A stretch of DNA of 64,000 nucleotides. Source: Candidatus Peregrinibacteria bacterium (GTDB lineage Bacteria > Patescibacteriota > Gracilibacteria > Peribacterales > Peribacteraceae). Below the pieces are notes generated by a model. That model did no database searches. It was not told the origin of the DNA and worked only from the letters and a program-made list of their open reading frames with translations. The stretch spans positions 124,001 to 188,000 of the forward strand of contig JABGQH010000013.1 of assembly GCA_018648865.1 (NCBI GenBank). Reading direction: 5' to 3'. Every line of letters begins with the position of its first letter. Position 1 is the first letter of the stretch. Both the position numbers and the translations under genes were made by a program. Positions 35,521 to 45,074 of this stretch are shown one piece after another.

Positions 35521-36210
35521 TTAAAACTCCACCTGATGCTTTGCATCAAAAACCTCTGCGTTTTCTACCCCCCTCTCTTTTCTAAGAGTATTTATTAGAT
35601 CAGCTGGACCCTGTTTTCTCTTTGGCTGTACACCATAACTTAGCTCCATTCGATCACCACGAGCATGTGCACTCAACATTCTAAATCCATCGGATGATTT
35701 TTCTAGAACAGATTCAATATTAGAAACAATTTGGGTAGACCCATCTCCTTCTAACAAACACATAAGACGAACTATAGATTCATGCTTAGAAGTAATGCCA
35801 AAATCAAGCCATGTGAGCAAAAGAATTACAAAGCAAACAAAAACAGTAGTGATAACAGCAAGTATGAACATGCTTGCCCCCATAGCTAACCCAACAGAAA
35901 GAACTAATAATATATAAGCCATATCTTTTGGATCCTTTATTGCTGTCCTAAATCTAATCAATGAGAAAGCTCCTAACAGACCAATCGCAGCAAACAAGCT
36001 TTGGGTAGCAATCATCATAATTACTGAACCTAAAATTGTTAGTAGCACCAAAGCGAACTGAAATGATTGAGAATAACTAAGCCCTCTATGAGTAGCCTTG
36101 TATACCCATGCAATAATCATTCCTAGAACAAAACTTCCTCCCAAAGCAATAATTGCAACTATGGGGTCAAAACCAAGAGACAAACCAAGATCAGGAATTA
36201 CAGGCTGCAT
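35521..36210 (-). CDS. DUF4956 membrane protein
   Basis: 229 aa. Four TM helices in the first 140 residues with a conserved short loop GLLGAFSLIRFRTAIKDPKDMAYI, then a soluble C-terminal domain. That loop is the DUF4956 signature. Such genes frequently neighbour VTC-domain and CotH genes, as here; function unknown, perhaps transport linked to polyphosphate. TACACT lies 9 nt upstream of the ATG on the minus strand. Confidence 0.85.
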   Translation of the reverse strand: MQPVIPDLGLSLGFDPIVAIIALGGSFVLGMIIAWVYKATHRGLSYSQSFQFALVLLTILGSVIMMIATQSLFAAIGLLGAFSLIRFRTAIKDPKDMAYILLVLSVGLAMGASMFILAVITTVFVCFVILLLTWLDFGITSKHESIVRLMCLLEGDGSTQIVSNIESVLEKSSDGFRMLSAHARGDRMELSYGVQPKRKQGPADLINTLRKERGVENAEVFDAKHQVEF

Positions 36211-36265
36211 ACAAAACTTAGTGTAATGGAATAAAGATTTATAGAAAAGAAATCATTATATAATA

Positions 36266-37039
36266 TTAATTCTTCCATTCTAATCTCTCTCTTGAAGAGA
36301 GTGTACCAATAGAATATTTAGAATGGGAAGTGCGTGTAAGTTGAAAATCTTGAATTGTGTCATGAAACCATGAAGGTACAGCATGATTTGATTTAAGCTC
36401 TAATACACTCCACCCGGGATGGCATGAAGTGAGGAATGGTTTGCCATAAAGAGATTGTGGCTTCCAGGAGGATCCAATATTACTATCTATTGTTATTCTA
36501 AAACGGCGATCCTGCATACCAACAAATGGTATTCGATGATAAGAAATTAGTGTTGCTGGCTGCAAATTAAACCATTTATTAAGCATGTTTGCTTCGTGAG
36601 TTACGTCTTCGGATGCTTCTATATTTTTAAGTAAATGATCTAGCAATTCAGACATAGGCAAAGATTCATCTATTTTATCCATACTTAAGGAAAGGCGATC
36701 CTTGGATACTATAAAATCATGTCTACGTTTTATTTCTAGGAACGCAGAAGAGGTTTCAGAGAAACTCTCCTCGTACGTACGCAATCTTACCTTCCTTCTA
36801 GAAAGCAATCCCGACTCTTTCTCGTGTAAGGCATGCAGATCAATAGAATCAAAATAAAGCGATGAAACCGGATATTCTAACCTCCCTCTACCTTCTTCAA
36901 TTAAAAACGGATCAGGCTGTGTGTATGGCTTAATGCGATCAATAAACATTGGAATAATCCGATCAGGGATTAAATATTTAAGTTCAATCCTTCTAAAATG
37001 AAGTGGGGCACGACGGCGAGATGCAGTCTTTTGAAACAT
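36266..37039 (-). CDS. VTC-domain polyphosphate polymerase-like protein
   Basis: 257 aa. The VTC tunnel domain is recognisable: FRRIELKYLI, VSSLYFDS, SRRKVRLRTYEE, FLEIKRRHDF, ISYHRIPFVGMQDRRFRITIDSNI and WSVLELKSNHA supply the basic and acidic residues lining the eukaryotic Vtc4 active site, which polymerises ATP phosphate. It lies between the CotH and DUF4956 genes on one strand. A TGCTATAAT box ends 10 nt before the ATG. Substrate unproven in bacteria of this type. Confidence 0.88.
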   Translation of the reverse strand: MFQKTASRRRAPLHFRRIELKYLIPDRIIPMFIDRIKPYTQPDPFLIEEGRGRLEYPVSSLYFDSIDLHALHEKESGLLSRRKVRLRTYEESFSETSSAFLEIKRRHDFIVSKDRLSLSMDKIDESLPMSELLDHLLKNIEASEDVTHEANMLNKWFNLQPATLISYHRIPFVGMQDRRFRITIDSNIGSSWKPQSLYGKPFLTSCHPGWSVLELKSNHAVPSWFHDTIQDFQLTRTSHSKYSIGTLSSRERLEWKN

Positions 37040-37049
37040 ATCGTTAAAA

Positions 37050-37058
37050 ATTATAGCA
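37050..37058 (-). promoter_or_regulatory. Extended -10 TGCTATAAT for the VTC gene
   Basis: Minus strand; ends 10 nt before the ATG at 37039, giving a leader of only a few nt. Confidence 0.5.
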
Positions 37059-37094
37059 GCACTATCTAAAGGTAATAGTTAATTTACCTATCAT

Positions 37095-39803
37095 TTATTT
37101 CACCGAATCCACTTCTATTATAGCCCCGCTTAAGGCGACAGTGTTTTCTTTATTACGACGGAAAGTACTATCTGTGACAGAAACAGACGGAGGCTTGAAG
37201 AATATCTTCTTAACATATGCGCTTATTGCAATGTCATTCTTTTCAAAAAGAACACGCTCAACCTTAGCGTGAGAATCATCCTTAACTGCTAATCCATACT
37301 TACAATTCTTTAAAGTAGCATCATGAATAAGCGGAGTGCTCTGTTCCCCAACACTTATGCATTTATCTGCGCTACCATCAACTTCTATATTTTTAATAAC
37401 AATTGGTGATCCAGAAATATCTAAACCATCGTTTCCGTTTCCTATAAACAAACTATTTTCCACTTTTCCAGAAAGCGCAAAATCAATATCTAAACCATCT
37501 GCAGAATTTTTTTCGAAACGAACACGATTTACATCAACATAAATATTCTTCAGGTTTAATCCGTCATCTCCGTGAGCATTACGAATAACGGAATCTACAA
37601 TTGTCACAGGACTACTTTGGAATGAAAGCATTCCTGTAACCAAAACACCATTTAGTCTTGCCTCACTACCATCAGAAATATCAACCCATTGTAAGGCACT
37701 TGGATCTTTTGCATTCACAACTACAAAAACTCCCCAAGGCTCAGATTCCCTCTCTGCACTAATTATAATTGGGGCTTCTTTGTATCCGATCATTGTTACA
37801 GGAGCATAAGAGAAAATTGAAACACCTGCCCCCATACGCAATGTGCTACCTGGACGAATAACTAGGTGAACCGTTGATGGAATAATTAGAGTTTCTGAAA
37901 TCTTATGGATGCCATTTAAAATTACTGTGTTTTGCTCGCCTGCCGTAAAGAATGGATATTTATTCAAAAAAGCTTCTTTAGAAATATATGATTCTTCAAG
38001 ACGCTCAAACTTTTGCTCGTCCACAATCATTTCACCAAGTAAGTCTGCCTTATTACCAGTTATAGCGTTTCTAATATCTACTTTTAGAGGATATCTTTCT
38101 TTAGGTACTTGAATATTCGTTGATGAAGTAAGGAAAAAAGTATGCTTAGCATGAGGAACACTAACTACCCGTTCATTTTCATTTAATTCTGGATCTCCTC
38201 TACCTAAAAGAGAGCTAAGTCCTTCTACCATCGCTACGCTTCCACTGCTGCTGTCTAAGTTCTCTCTTAGTCTTAAGAAGAGTGGAATATCTTCATCCCC
38301 CCAAACACCATTCCCTGTGTCTTTCCAAAGACGTAAATCTTCACTCTTTAGGAGAGGCACTAATTCGTCTGGTAAATGGATCTCTTTAAACTCTGCATCT
38401 GCTATCCCCCTTACAGTAAATATCATAGAGAGCAACAAACCGCGATTCTGCTCAGAGGTTTCAGGTATAGCCTCAGAGACCAATACTTCACATGTGTTTA
38501 ACTCCTCTTTTAGCCATTCAATATTGGATTTAACCTGTTTTTTTCGATCTTCTAACTGATGTTTAACCTGCCGGTTGCTATTGATTTTTAATGAATCCCT
38601 ATATGCAGCACGTTCAATCTGATTAAGTAACTCATCTACTTTATCTAGATCATCTGATACTTGGTAATCATCTTGTACATACTTCCAAACTCTTTTATGT
38701 GCCCTAGCTCTTAAAGATGGAACTCTAAAAATTTCATTCAACAATTTATTTCCAGGGGGAGCTAATACAGTTCGTGGGTTATACATATTTATATCCCAAG
38801 GTATCGGTTCAAATAAACCTCTACTGGTGTCATAAAATAATCTCACATTAAAATCTCTAACATGCCGTGATCCAGCAAGCATACTAAGTACATACCAATC
38901 AATTACTTTATCTATATCCATTATTGCCCCTAATCGATTTACATATTCTGGATCCAAATGCGATCCTTCTTCCGAAAGAGACAATAGTTCCATTACCTCC
39001 TCATAGTTTTCTACTCCAGATGGATCCTCTATATATTTATCCCAATACTCAAGATGATCGAATGCAGGATCCCATTGCTGAAAAGCAGAATTACCACCAC
39101 CTGTATTATAAATATTTACATCCCCTGGCCTGTTTTGCTTTTCTAGCATCTCCTTTGTCCAATGCTCAATTTCTGTATAAAGCAATGGTCCACTCCCATT
39201 TACAGAAACTCTTACAAATCTGATTGGTGGATGCAATAGGTTAAACTTTCCAGCTCGGTAAACATTTAAAGGCTCTATGAACCAGCCCCTGTCTTCTGGA
39301 AGAATAAAATTAATTTCTCTCATCCCATTAAATAATTTTTCTTTAGAGAATTTAACTCTCCATGATTTCTTGTTATATGCCCAATGATTAAATATATCTC
39401 CTCTTACACGAACCTTCACTTCATATTCCTCTCCATCTGAATCTGAGAAAATGGCCTTTGCCCAATACTTATCTTCATCCTGTAAGAAAAGGTTCCCGTA
39501 CCATTTAGATGGCAACTCTGTAGGCAAAGCCTGTTTTAACTCCTTCAAATCATCTTTATCTATCTTTAGTGAATACTTTGGAAGGGGGGTTTCAGGCTTT
39601 TCTCCTCTATAAAAAATATTCAACGCACGATCTGCAGCCCTAACCATAACAAGAGCTCCAGGTATACGACCAATAAATGTTTCACGCGCAAGTACACTAT
39701 TTGGAGTTGATTGATAAATAAGCAACCCAAGCCCAGCTATCGCAGAAGCTTGTACAGTAATAATGATTGCAATTATGGCAAGTACTAGGTGAAGGCGTCG
39801 CAT
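37095..39803 (-). CDS. CotH-like protein kinase fused to right-handed beta-helix
   Basis: 902 aa. An N-terminal TM/signal (about 7-28) is followed by a CotH kinase domain: VRVRGDIFNHWAYNKKSWRVKF (ATP-site Lys/Arg), IDWYVLSMLAGSRHVRDFNVRLFYD and EPIPWDINMYNPR (metal/catalytic Asp). A linker region follows, then about 300 residues of parallel beta-helix repeats (for example NAHGDDGLNLKN, GNGNDGLDIS). CotH proteins are atypical secretory kinases. An extracellular phosphorylation role is inferred. It heads the VTC-DUF4956 trio. Confidence 0.87.
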   Translation of the reverse strand: MRRLHLVLAIIAIIITVQASAIAGLGLLIYQSTPNSVLARETFIGRIPGALVMVRAADRALNIFYRGEKPETPLPKYSLKIDKDDLKELKQALPTELPSKWYGNLFLQDEDKYWAKAIFSDSDGEEYEVKVRVRGDIFNHWAYNKKSWRVKFSKEKLFNGMREINFILPEDRGWFIEPLNVYRAGKFNLLHPPIRFVRVSVNGSGPLLYTEIEHWTKEMLEKQNRPGDVNIYNTGGGNSAFQQWDPAFDHLEYWDKYIEDPSGVENYEEVMELLSLSEEGSHLDPEYVNRLGAIMDIDKVIDWYVLSMLAGSRHVRDFNVRLFYDTSRGLFEPIPWDINMYNPRTVLAPPGNKLLNEIFRVPSLRARAHKRVWKYVQDDYQVSDDLDKVDELLNQIERAAYRDSLKINSNRQVKHQLEDRKKQVKSNIEWLKEELNTCEVLVSEAIPETSEQNRGLLLSMIFTVRGIADAEFKEIHLPDELVPLLKSEDLRLWKDTGNGVWGDEDIPLFLRLRENLDSSSGSVAMVEGLSSLLGRGDPELNENERVVSVPHAKHTFFLTSSTNIQVPKERYPLKVDIRNAITGNKADLLGEMIVDEQKFERLEESYISKEAFLNKYPFFTAGEQNTVILNGIHKISETLIIPSTVHLVIRPGSTLRMGAGVSIFSYAPVTMIGYKEAPIIISAERESEPWGVFVVVNAKDPSALQWVDISDGSEARLNGVLVTGMLSFQSSPVTIVDSVIRNAHGDDGLNLKNIYVDVNRVRFEKNSADGLDIDFALSGKVENSLFIGNGNDGLDISGSPIVIKNIEVDGSADKCISVGEQSTPLIHDATLKNCKYGLAVKDDSHAKVERVLFEKNDIAISAYVKKIFFKPPSVSVTDSTFRRNKENTVALSGAIIEVDSVK

Positions 39804-39810
39804 GTAAAGA

Positions 39811-39816
39811 AGTGTA
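39811..39816 (-). promoter_or_regulatory. -10 TACACT for the cotH-VTC-DUF4956 group
   Basis: Minus strand, 7 nt before the ATG at 39803; leaderless spacing. Confidence 0.5.
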
Positions 39817-39856
39817 CTGATATAAGATCATTGGGACAATACAGAGACCATTATCG

Positions 39857-39865
39857 TGCTATTCT
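39857..39865 (+). promoter_or_regulatory. Extended -10 TGCTATTCT for the GT4 gene
   Basis: Ends 8 nt before the ATG at 39874. It lies inside the track's GTG-initiated frame (39856), so the ATG is the real start. Confidence 0.55.
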
Positions 39866-39873
39866 CTAATTAC

Positions 39874-41007
39874 ATGAAAGTTCTACTAATTTGTGAAGAC
39901 ATAGAAGGCAAATCTGGATGGAGTACATATAGCCGCGATTTATACGATGAGCTATCTAATAAAAACAAAGTGATTCTAGTAACAAGTAAGAATGGGAAGT
40001 CCAATCATTCAATATTACCAAGTCCGATCAGTGCAGCAGTATTTCCACCAAGGCTGTTTGTATTAAAAAGAAAACTACGAAAAATAATACGAGAGGAAAA
40101 CCCAGACATTATTCACTGCACAGTAGAGCCTTACGCGCCTCTTTTATTATTACTTCCTAAAAAATATAAAGCTAAGTGCCTAATCACTGCTCATGGAAGC
40201 TATGGGGTTAGACCACTTGAAAAAAACATATCTAGGTTCTTTGCAAAAAAATATTACAAAAGATGCACAAGAATTATTTGTGTTAGTAATTACACAAAAA
40301 ACGCAGTATCAAAAGCAATAGAAAAATATGAAAATAAGTCTGTGGCTAAGGCTTTTTTAAATAAGGCTGTTGTGATACACAATGGTATTTCAATAAATAA
40401 TATTGATTCCTTAATAGGAGAAAACCTAAAGCTTAAAGCTAATAGCTTAAAGCTTATTTTGTTGGTTGGAGGTATGAAACCACGTAAAGGTATTCTAGAA
40501 GCCATTAATGCTTGCTCCAGATATAAAGCAAAATATAATAATAACTTCATATTTCATATAGTTGGAACACCATACGAAGACTCTAAATTTACAAAAAATA
40601 TTAAAGATAAAGTGTCCGAATTAGGGCTAGAAAATAATATTAAAATACGAGGGCAGATATCTGGTACTGAGCTTTCTGATCTATACAAAAATGCAGACCT
40701 ATATTTAATGCCTGCCAAAACTACACCAAATACATTTGAAGGATTTGGACTAGTTTATCTAGAAGCAAATTCATATGGAGTTCCATGCATAGGACCAAAT
40801 GACAGTGGAGCTACAGAGGCGATATTAGAAGGCAAAACCGGATACAGCGTTGACCCAAGTAATGCGGAACTTATTTCTGAGCGAATGAATTGGATTCTAA
40901 ACGAGAATAAAATTAATCCAAATGAGTGCAAACAGTGGGCAAAAAGCCACAGCAAAGAAAAGATGGCAAATGATGTTTTAGATGTTTACTTAGAAATTTC
41001 TAAGTAA
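39874..41007 (+). CDS. Glycosyltransferase family 4
   Basis: About 377 aa, GT-B fold. N-terminal domain MKVLLICEDIEGKSGWSTYSRDLYDEL; C-terminal donor domain ILLVGGMKPRKGILEAI, IRGQISGTELSDLYKNADLYLMPA, and EGFGLVYLEANSYGVPCIG with the retaining-enzyme Glu motif. At the linker (about residues 184-195) the protein reads LKLKANSLKL, encoded by an AAGCTTAAAGCT repeat like the intergenic ones. The sugar transferred is unknown. A palindromic repeat region follows. Confidence 0.88.
   Translation: MKVLLICEDIEGKSGWSTYSRDLYDELSNKNKVILVTSKNGKSNHSILPSPISAAVFPPRLFVLKRKLRKIIREENPDIIHCTVEPYAPLLLLLPKKYKAKCLITAHGSYGVRPLEKNISRFFAKKYYKRCTRIICVSNYTKNAVSKAIEKYENKSVAKAFLNKAVVIHNGISINNIDSLIGENLKLKANSLKLILLVGGMKPRKGILEAINACSRYKAKYNNNFIFHIVGTPYEDSKFTKNIKDKVSELGLENNIKIRGQISGTELSDLYKNADLYLMPAKTTPNTFEGFGLVYLEANSYGVPCIGPNDSGATEAILEGKTGYSVDPSNAELISERMNWILNENKINPNECKQWAKSHSKEKMANDVLDVYLEISK
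40427..40457. repeat. AAGCTTAAAGCT repeat inside a coding sequence
   Basis: TAAAGCTTAAAGCTAATAGC continues to AAGCTTA within the GT4 gene, in frame, at the inter-domain linker. It is the same unit as in the intergenic clusters. Confidence 0.7.
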
Positions 41008-41013
41008 CAATTT

Positions 41014-41075
41014 GTAATACAATGTATTACATTTGTATTACAACGTATTACGTTGTATTGCTTTTGTATTACATT
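41014..41075. repeat. GTATTAC palindromic repeat cluster
   Basis: Alternating GTAATACAA, TTGTATTAC, ACAACG and CGTTGT segments give two short stems, GTAATACAA/TTGTATTAC (41014-41041) and an overlapping ACAACG/CGTTGT. Possible 3' end of the GT4 transcript. Confidence 0.5.
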
Positions 41076-41130
41076 GTCACACAAAAAAGCAATCTACAGC
41101 ACTTATAGATAGAAATGATTGAATATAACC

Positions 41131-41139
41131 TGATACAAT
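41131..41139 (+). promoter_or_regulatory. Extended -10 TGATACAAT for the flippase gene
   Basis: Ends 6 nt before the ATG at 41146: transcription would start at the start codon. Confidence 0.65.
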
Positions 41140-41145
41140 AATCCT

Positions 41146-42471
41146 ATGATTTCATCTATATCGAAATTATTGCGCATTCGCTTTGTTCAAGACGCTGCCA
41201 CATTACAAATTGGCAAGTTCGTTGGCATATCCTGTGGAATGGTTACGTCTATTGCGTATATCAATTTACTGGGCATAGGAGGATATGGAAAATATGCAAT
41301 TGTTATGGCTTTTGCTGGGATATTTGGAATCGTAACCAACCTTGGTCAGCAAGCAACACTTACAACATTCTTTTCAAGAAGCTATGGCCAACAAAATAAA
41401 AGGGAGATGACTCAAATAGCTCAATATTATTTATATACAAGCATTGCAGTAGCTATATTTTTACTAATATTAGCCCTATTCATGCCAACGATCTCTGGAA
41501 TTATTTATAAAGATAATAATATTGGTAAGCTCGCTCGGCTTGTATTTTTCTCATCCATATTTGAATTTGGATTTAGTTATGTAAGCATTTTGCTACAAAT
41601 AACTCGTGAAATTAAGATTCTAGCATTTTTAGAAAACACAAAAATAGTATTACAGGTGTCTTTAGCAATCTTGTTGCTATGGCTTGGCTTTGGAATCGCA
41701 GGAATCCTATATAGCTCTTTATCTATATCAATTTTATTTTTTATTGTTTCGATTGGGCTAAACAAATGGATCAATTCAAAATATCCATTGCCTAGATTAA
41801 AAGAAATACTCGCCAAACCAAACTGGAAACAAATACTTAAATACAACAGAGCTGGAATATGGATTGCAGTTGATAAAAATGTTGGAAATTTATATCCAAC
41901 AGCATTTCTTTTTGTCTTATCTTTAAGCGCTCCTGAATCTATTGTTGGACTATTCAGACTCGCATTTAAATTAGCAGGGTTGCCTACTTCTTTTGCCCTA
42001 AGCAGCATTAGTAGAATGGCTGGATCGGTAATACCTAGTATCGCTGGGAAAGATATTAAATCACTAAAATCAACCTTAATAAAACTAGCAATGCATAGTG
42101 TATTTATACATACAGCAATCACAATTGCTGGGATGATTCTTGTCCCTATTTTCTTGCCTTACGTTTATGGTGAAAATATGGGTATAGCTGTATATCCATT
42201 CTTAGCTATAACTGCAATGCAGCTATCCTTGGCCGTTCACGTGATAATGACTCCTATCTTTAGGCTAAAAAATAAATCAATGATTCCAGCAATCATTAAC
42301 TCAATTGGAATGGCAATTAGCATTTCAGTGTTTTTCATATTGGCAGGAGCCCTTACAGAAACTAGAGCATTATATGTAAGCATATTTTTGTACCACCTAA
42401 TTAGTCTATCTGCAGTATTTTTTATAATATATTTCGTTAAAGAGATATCTAAAAAAAGTGTACTTAGCTAA
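41146..42471 (+). CDS. Wzx-like polysaccharide flippase (MOP superfamily)
   Basis: 441 aa with about 12 TM helices and an N-terminal FVGISCGMVTSIAYINLLGIGGYGKYAIVMAFAGIFGI typical of oligosaccharide flippases. It would move polyprenyl-linked repeat units across the membrane and is the only flippase of this type in the glycan block. No Wzy polymerase is clearly identifiable, though one of the polytopic neighbours could serve. Confidence 0.82.
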   Translation: MISSISKLLRIRFVQDAATLQIGKFVGISCGMVTSIAYINLLGIGGYGKYAIVMAFAGIFGIVTNLGQQATLTTFFSRSYGQQNKREMTQIAQYYLYTSIAVAIFLLILALFMPTISGIIYKDNNIGKLARLVFFSSIFEFGFSYVSILLQITREIKILAFLENTKIVLQVSLAILLLWLGFGIAGILYSSLSISILFFIVSIGLNKWINSKYPLPRLKEILAKPNWKQILKYNRAGIWIAVDKNVGNLYPTAFLFVLSLSAPESIVGLFRLAFKLAGLPTSFALSSISRMAGSVIPSIAGKDIKSLKSTLIKLAMHSVFIHTAITIAGMILVPIFLPYVYGENMGIAVYPFLAITAMQLSLAVHVIMTPIFRLKNKSMIPAIINSIGMAISISVFFILAGALTETRALYVSIFLYHLISLSAVFFIIYFVKEISKKSVLS

Positions 42472-42486
42472 CAAATAAAATTTGTT

Positions 42487-44109
42487 CTATCTAAACCAGT
42501 GAAGAATCAAGGAAACAAAAGAAGATGCGGCAGGAGCAGAAACTTCTGGCATTGGAATAATATCTACATGCTGATTTATAAGTTTAGACAGTAATTCTTC
42601 GTATCCAATTGCATGAGTTACTGCGTAATTATTTAGAGCAAAAATTAAACTATCTTTGTTATGTAGACTGTATAAAGTTGTAGGAGCAAAAATAATTGAT
42701 CTTGTATCAGTTAAATAGAAATATTCTTTGATAGAAGATGGATACGCAACAATTGAATCCGCTGGAAGTGAATCAATTGCTTTTGTTGCAGCATATATAT
42801 TTAAAGTATTTGATTTGTTATAAAAACGAGCAATCTGTGAACGATTGGCCTGCATGCACTGGATAGAAACCATAAAAGTTATCAAAGCAATTATAAGAAT
42901 TGAATTCTTTTTATTAGAAGTTAGCCTCTGTGTGATTGATACAATCCCGACGCCAGCAAAGATAACAAGCACCCAAGCATAATCCATTAGATGAGATCTT
43001 TGAGCCAAAAATAAATATCTAATTACAACTTCTAAAGAAATAGGAAGCCAAACAAGAAGTAAAAATATGCGTCTCCTTTTTTTAAAAAATAAAAACATCC
43101 CGGGCAATATAAATAGCCACAAGAAAACTCCTCCTATGTAATCTTGCAAAAAGAGTGATGGAATCGAGCCGATTATTAACCATGAGCCAATCAATATCCT
43201 AGGTATCAAAGTGGAACTAGTAGCACCAAATATTTGCATATAGTTTTGTGCTCCTAACTGGTCCAATTTTGACCAAGTACTAACCTCTGCAACAAAATCT
43301 TTTATATATTCATCTTTCTCAAACTCATAGGTATATAAATCTGGATAAAAATGCCCAATGCTAGGAGTGCTACGCTCTGCACCTATTAATAGAAGTCCTT
43401 TTTCTATAATTGAAACATCCTGAGACGCAACATGAGAAGCAATAGGAAGTGAATATACAAAAAGAGAAACCCCTAGAAATATAACAAGCCCCGAAACCAA
43501 ATGCCTCCAGTACCTGTATCCAAAGAATATCGCTGCTATAACTATCCCCGGTAAAAACAATATAAACGCGTCTCTAAATGCCAATGCTAATCCAAATGAC
43601 AATCCAGAAAGCAAGATAAGGATTGCAAATCGTTTACTAGATACGCTCTTGTTCTTTACAAAAGTATTTGTCTCTAAGAAAAACGCAATTGAAAAGAAAA
43701 GAAACACATAAGCAAAAACATATCCATCTACTCTAAGTGCTTGGATAAAGTGCAATGGGAGCAGAGGGAATAGCACAGCAGAGATCCAAGCGACTCTGTT
43801 CCCTGCTAATTTATTAACACACCACCACAAAGGGAATAATGAAATACACAAAGCAACAATATTAATACTTATCCAAGGCAAAGGATCGCCCCAAGAAAAG
43901 AATGACGAGAAGAGTAATAAAAACCATGGAAGCATACGACTCCCCAAGAAAAAATTAGGATCCCCATCTGTTATAACTCTATGCATACCAGCCAAATTAG
44001 GAAGTTCATATGGATATCCCATAACCCAAATTGGGAGCATGAGAATACAAAAAACAACCAACGAAAATATTCCTAATAAAATTAAATGATGCTGTAGGCG
44101 AAATTTCAC
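42487..44109 (-). CDS. Polytopic membrane protein, GT39-like glycosyltransferase
   Basis: 540 aa with roughly 12 TM helices. GMHRVITDGDPNFFLGSRMLPWF early in the protein has the acidic loop of GT-C enzymes, and ALRVDGYVFAYVFLF follows a later helix. It starts with GTG at 44109, with TAGACT 7 nt upstream. A polymerase (Wzy-like) role cannot be excluded. It is convergent with the flippase gene. Confidence 0.65.
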   Translation of the reverse strand: MKFRLQHHLILLGIFSLVVFCILMLPIWVMGYPYELPNLAGMHRVITDGDPNFFLGSRMLPWFLLLFSSFFSWGDPLPWISINIVALCISLFPLWWCVNKLAGNRVAWISAVLFPLLPLHFIQALRVDGYVFAYVFLFFSIAFFLETNTFVKNKSVSSKRFAILILLSGLSFGLALAFRDAFILFLPGIVIAAIFFGYRYWRHLVSGLVIFLGVSLFVYSLPIASHVASQDVSIIEKGLLLIGAERSTPSIGHFYPDLYTYEFEKDEYIKDFVAEVSTWSKLDQLGAQNYMQIFGATSSTLIPRILIGSWLIIGSIPSLFLQDYIGGVFLWLFILPGMFLFFKKRRRIFLLLVWLPISLEVVIRYLFLAQRSHLMDYAWVLVIFAGVGIVSITQRLTSNKKNSILIIALITFMVSIQCMQANRSQIARFYNKSNTLNIYAATKAIDSLPADSIVAYPSSIKEYFYLTDTRSIIFAPTTLYSLHNKDSLIFALNNYAVTHAIGYEELLSKLINQHVDIIPMPEVSAPAASSFVSLILHWFR

Positions 44110-44116
44110 AATAATA

Positions 44117-44122
44117 AGTCTA
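44117..44122 (-). promoter_or_regulatory. -10 TAGACT for the GTG-started membrane gene
   Basis: Minus strand, 7 nt before the GTG at 44109. Confidence 0.45.
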
Positions 44123-44177
44123 CAATATTTATATATAATGCACCTATTTAATATAGGAATACGGAAAGATTATAAAT

Positions 44178-45074
44178 ATGAAGTCTCATCTATTAAAAAG
44201 TATAGGCATACTCGTATTCGCTTGGATACTGTGGAAAATAGATAGGAATGCACTAATTGCCAATCTTAAAGGTGCTAATTTCTTAATGATTATTGGAGCT
44301 TTCCTAATTCATTACATAGTTTTCTATTTTAAATCAGTTAGATGGCACATTTTTGTTAGTAGCACCGGATTGAAAACATCAATGTATCAATCATGGAAAC
44401 TTTGTAATATAGGACTTTTTCTATCTTGTATTACGCCTGCAAAAATAGGTGAATTTGGCAAATCTGCATATTTGATTTCTGCAGGGATTTCTAAAGCACA
44501 GGCCATTGGAATAGTAATTTTAGACAGAATTATGGATGTAATAACCATTGGAATAATCGCAATCGCTGGAATAGGAATTTTATTTGGACTGCAAGTCATG
44601 CTAACTGCATTAATAATAGGAGGAATGATTTTATTAATTTCCGTAGTGCTTATTCAGAAATTCTCATTTATGAAATCATTGCTTATTTTTTTGGGATTCA
44701 ATAAGTTTCTTCCATCTATAGATACATTAATAAAAACTTTAGCTGTAACTATGCTTGCATGGTCGTTTTATTTCGTCTTGGCAGTATTAGTTGCCAGAAG
44801 CCTTGGTATTGATACTCCGATTTATATATTAGTCGCTGCATTTACTGTTACAGGGATAGTCTCACTTATCCCTATCGCTCCCGCAGGACTTGGCACTAGG
44901 GATGCAGCTCTTATGTGGCTACTATCAGGTTACGGAGTAGAGGCGCATCAAGCGATAGCTTTATCTTTTATAATGTTTGTATGTTTGATACTTAGCAACA
45001 TGCTTGGAATGACATACTTCCTAAGCAACAAGCGTGCCAATCTTTTTAATGAGGGATACACTAAAATTACATGA
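44178..45074 (+). CDS. Lysylphosphatidylglycerol synthase TM-region / UPF0104 protein
   Basis: 298 aa with about seven TM helices. VRWHIFVSSTGLK, ITPAKIGEFGKSAYLI, ILDRIMDVITIG and PIAPAGLGTRDAALMWLLSGYG are UPF0104/AglD motifs. The soluble tRNA-dependent synthase domain of MprF is absent, so this is the flippase-like half, usually seen in glycan clusters. TATAAAT runs directly into the ATG. The end overlaps the methyltransferase start by 4 nt. Confidence 0.85.
   Translation: MKSHLLKSIGILVFAWILWKIDRNALIANLKGANFLMIIGAFLIHYIVFYFKSVRWHIFVSSTGLKTSMYQSWKLCNIGLFLSCITPAKIGEFGKSAYLISAGISKAQAIGIVILDRIMDVITIGIIAIAGIGILFGLQVMLTALIIGGMILLISVVLIQKFSFMKSLLIFLGFNKFLPSIDTLIKTLAVTMLAWSFYFVLAVLVARSLGIDTPIYILVAAFTVTGIVSLIPIAPAGLGTRDAALMWLLSGYGVEAHQAIALSFIMFVCLILSNMLGMTYFLSNKRANLFNEGYTKIT

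Noticed and set aside
35521-39803. CotH trio as a spore-coat locus
   Set aside because: There are no other sporulation genes; CotH-type kinases occur widely outside spore formers.
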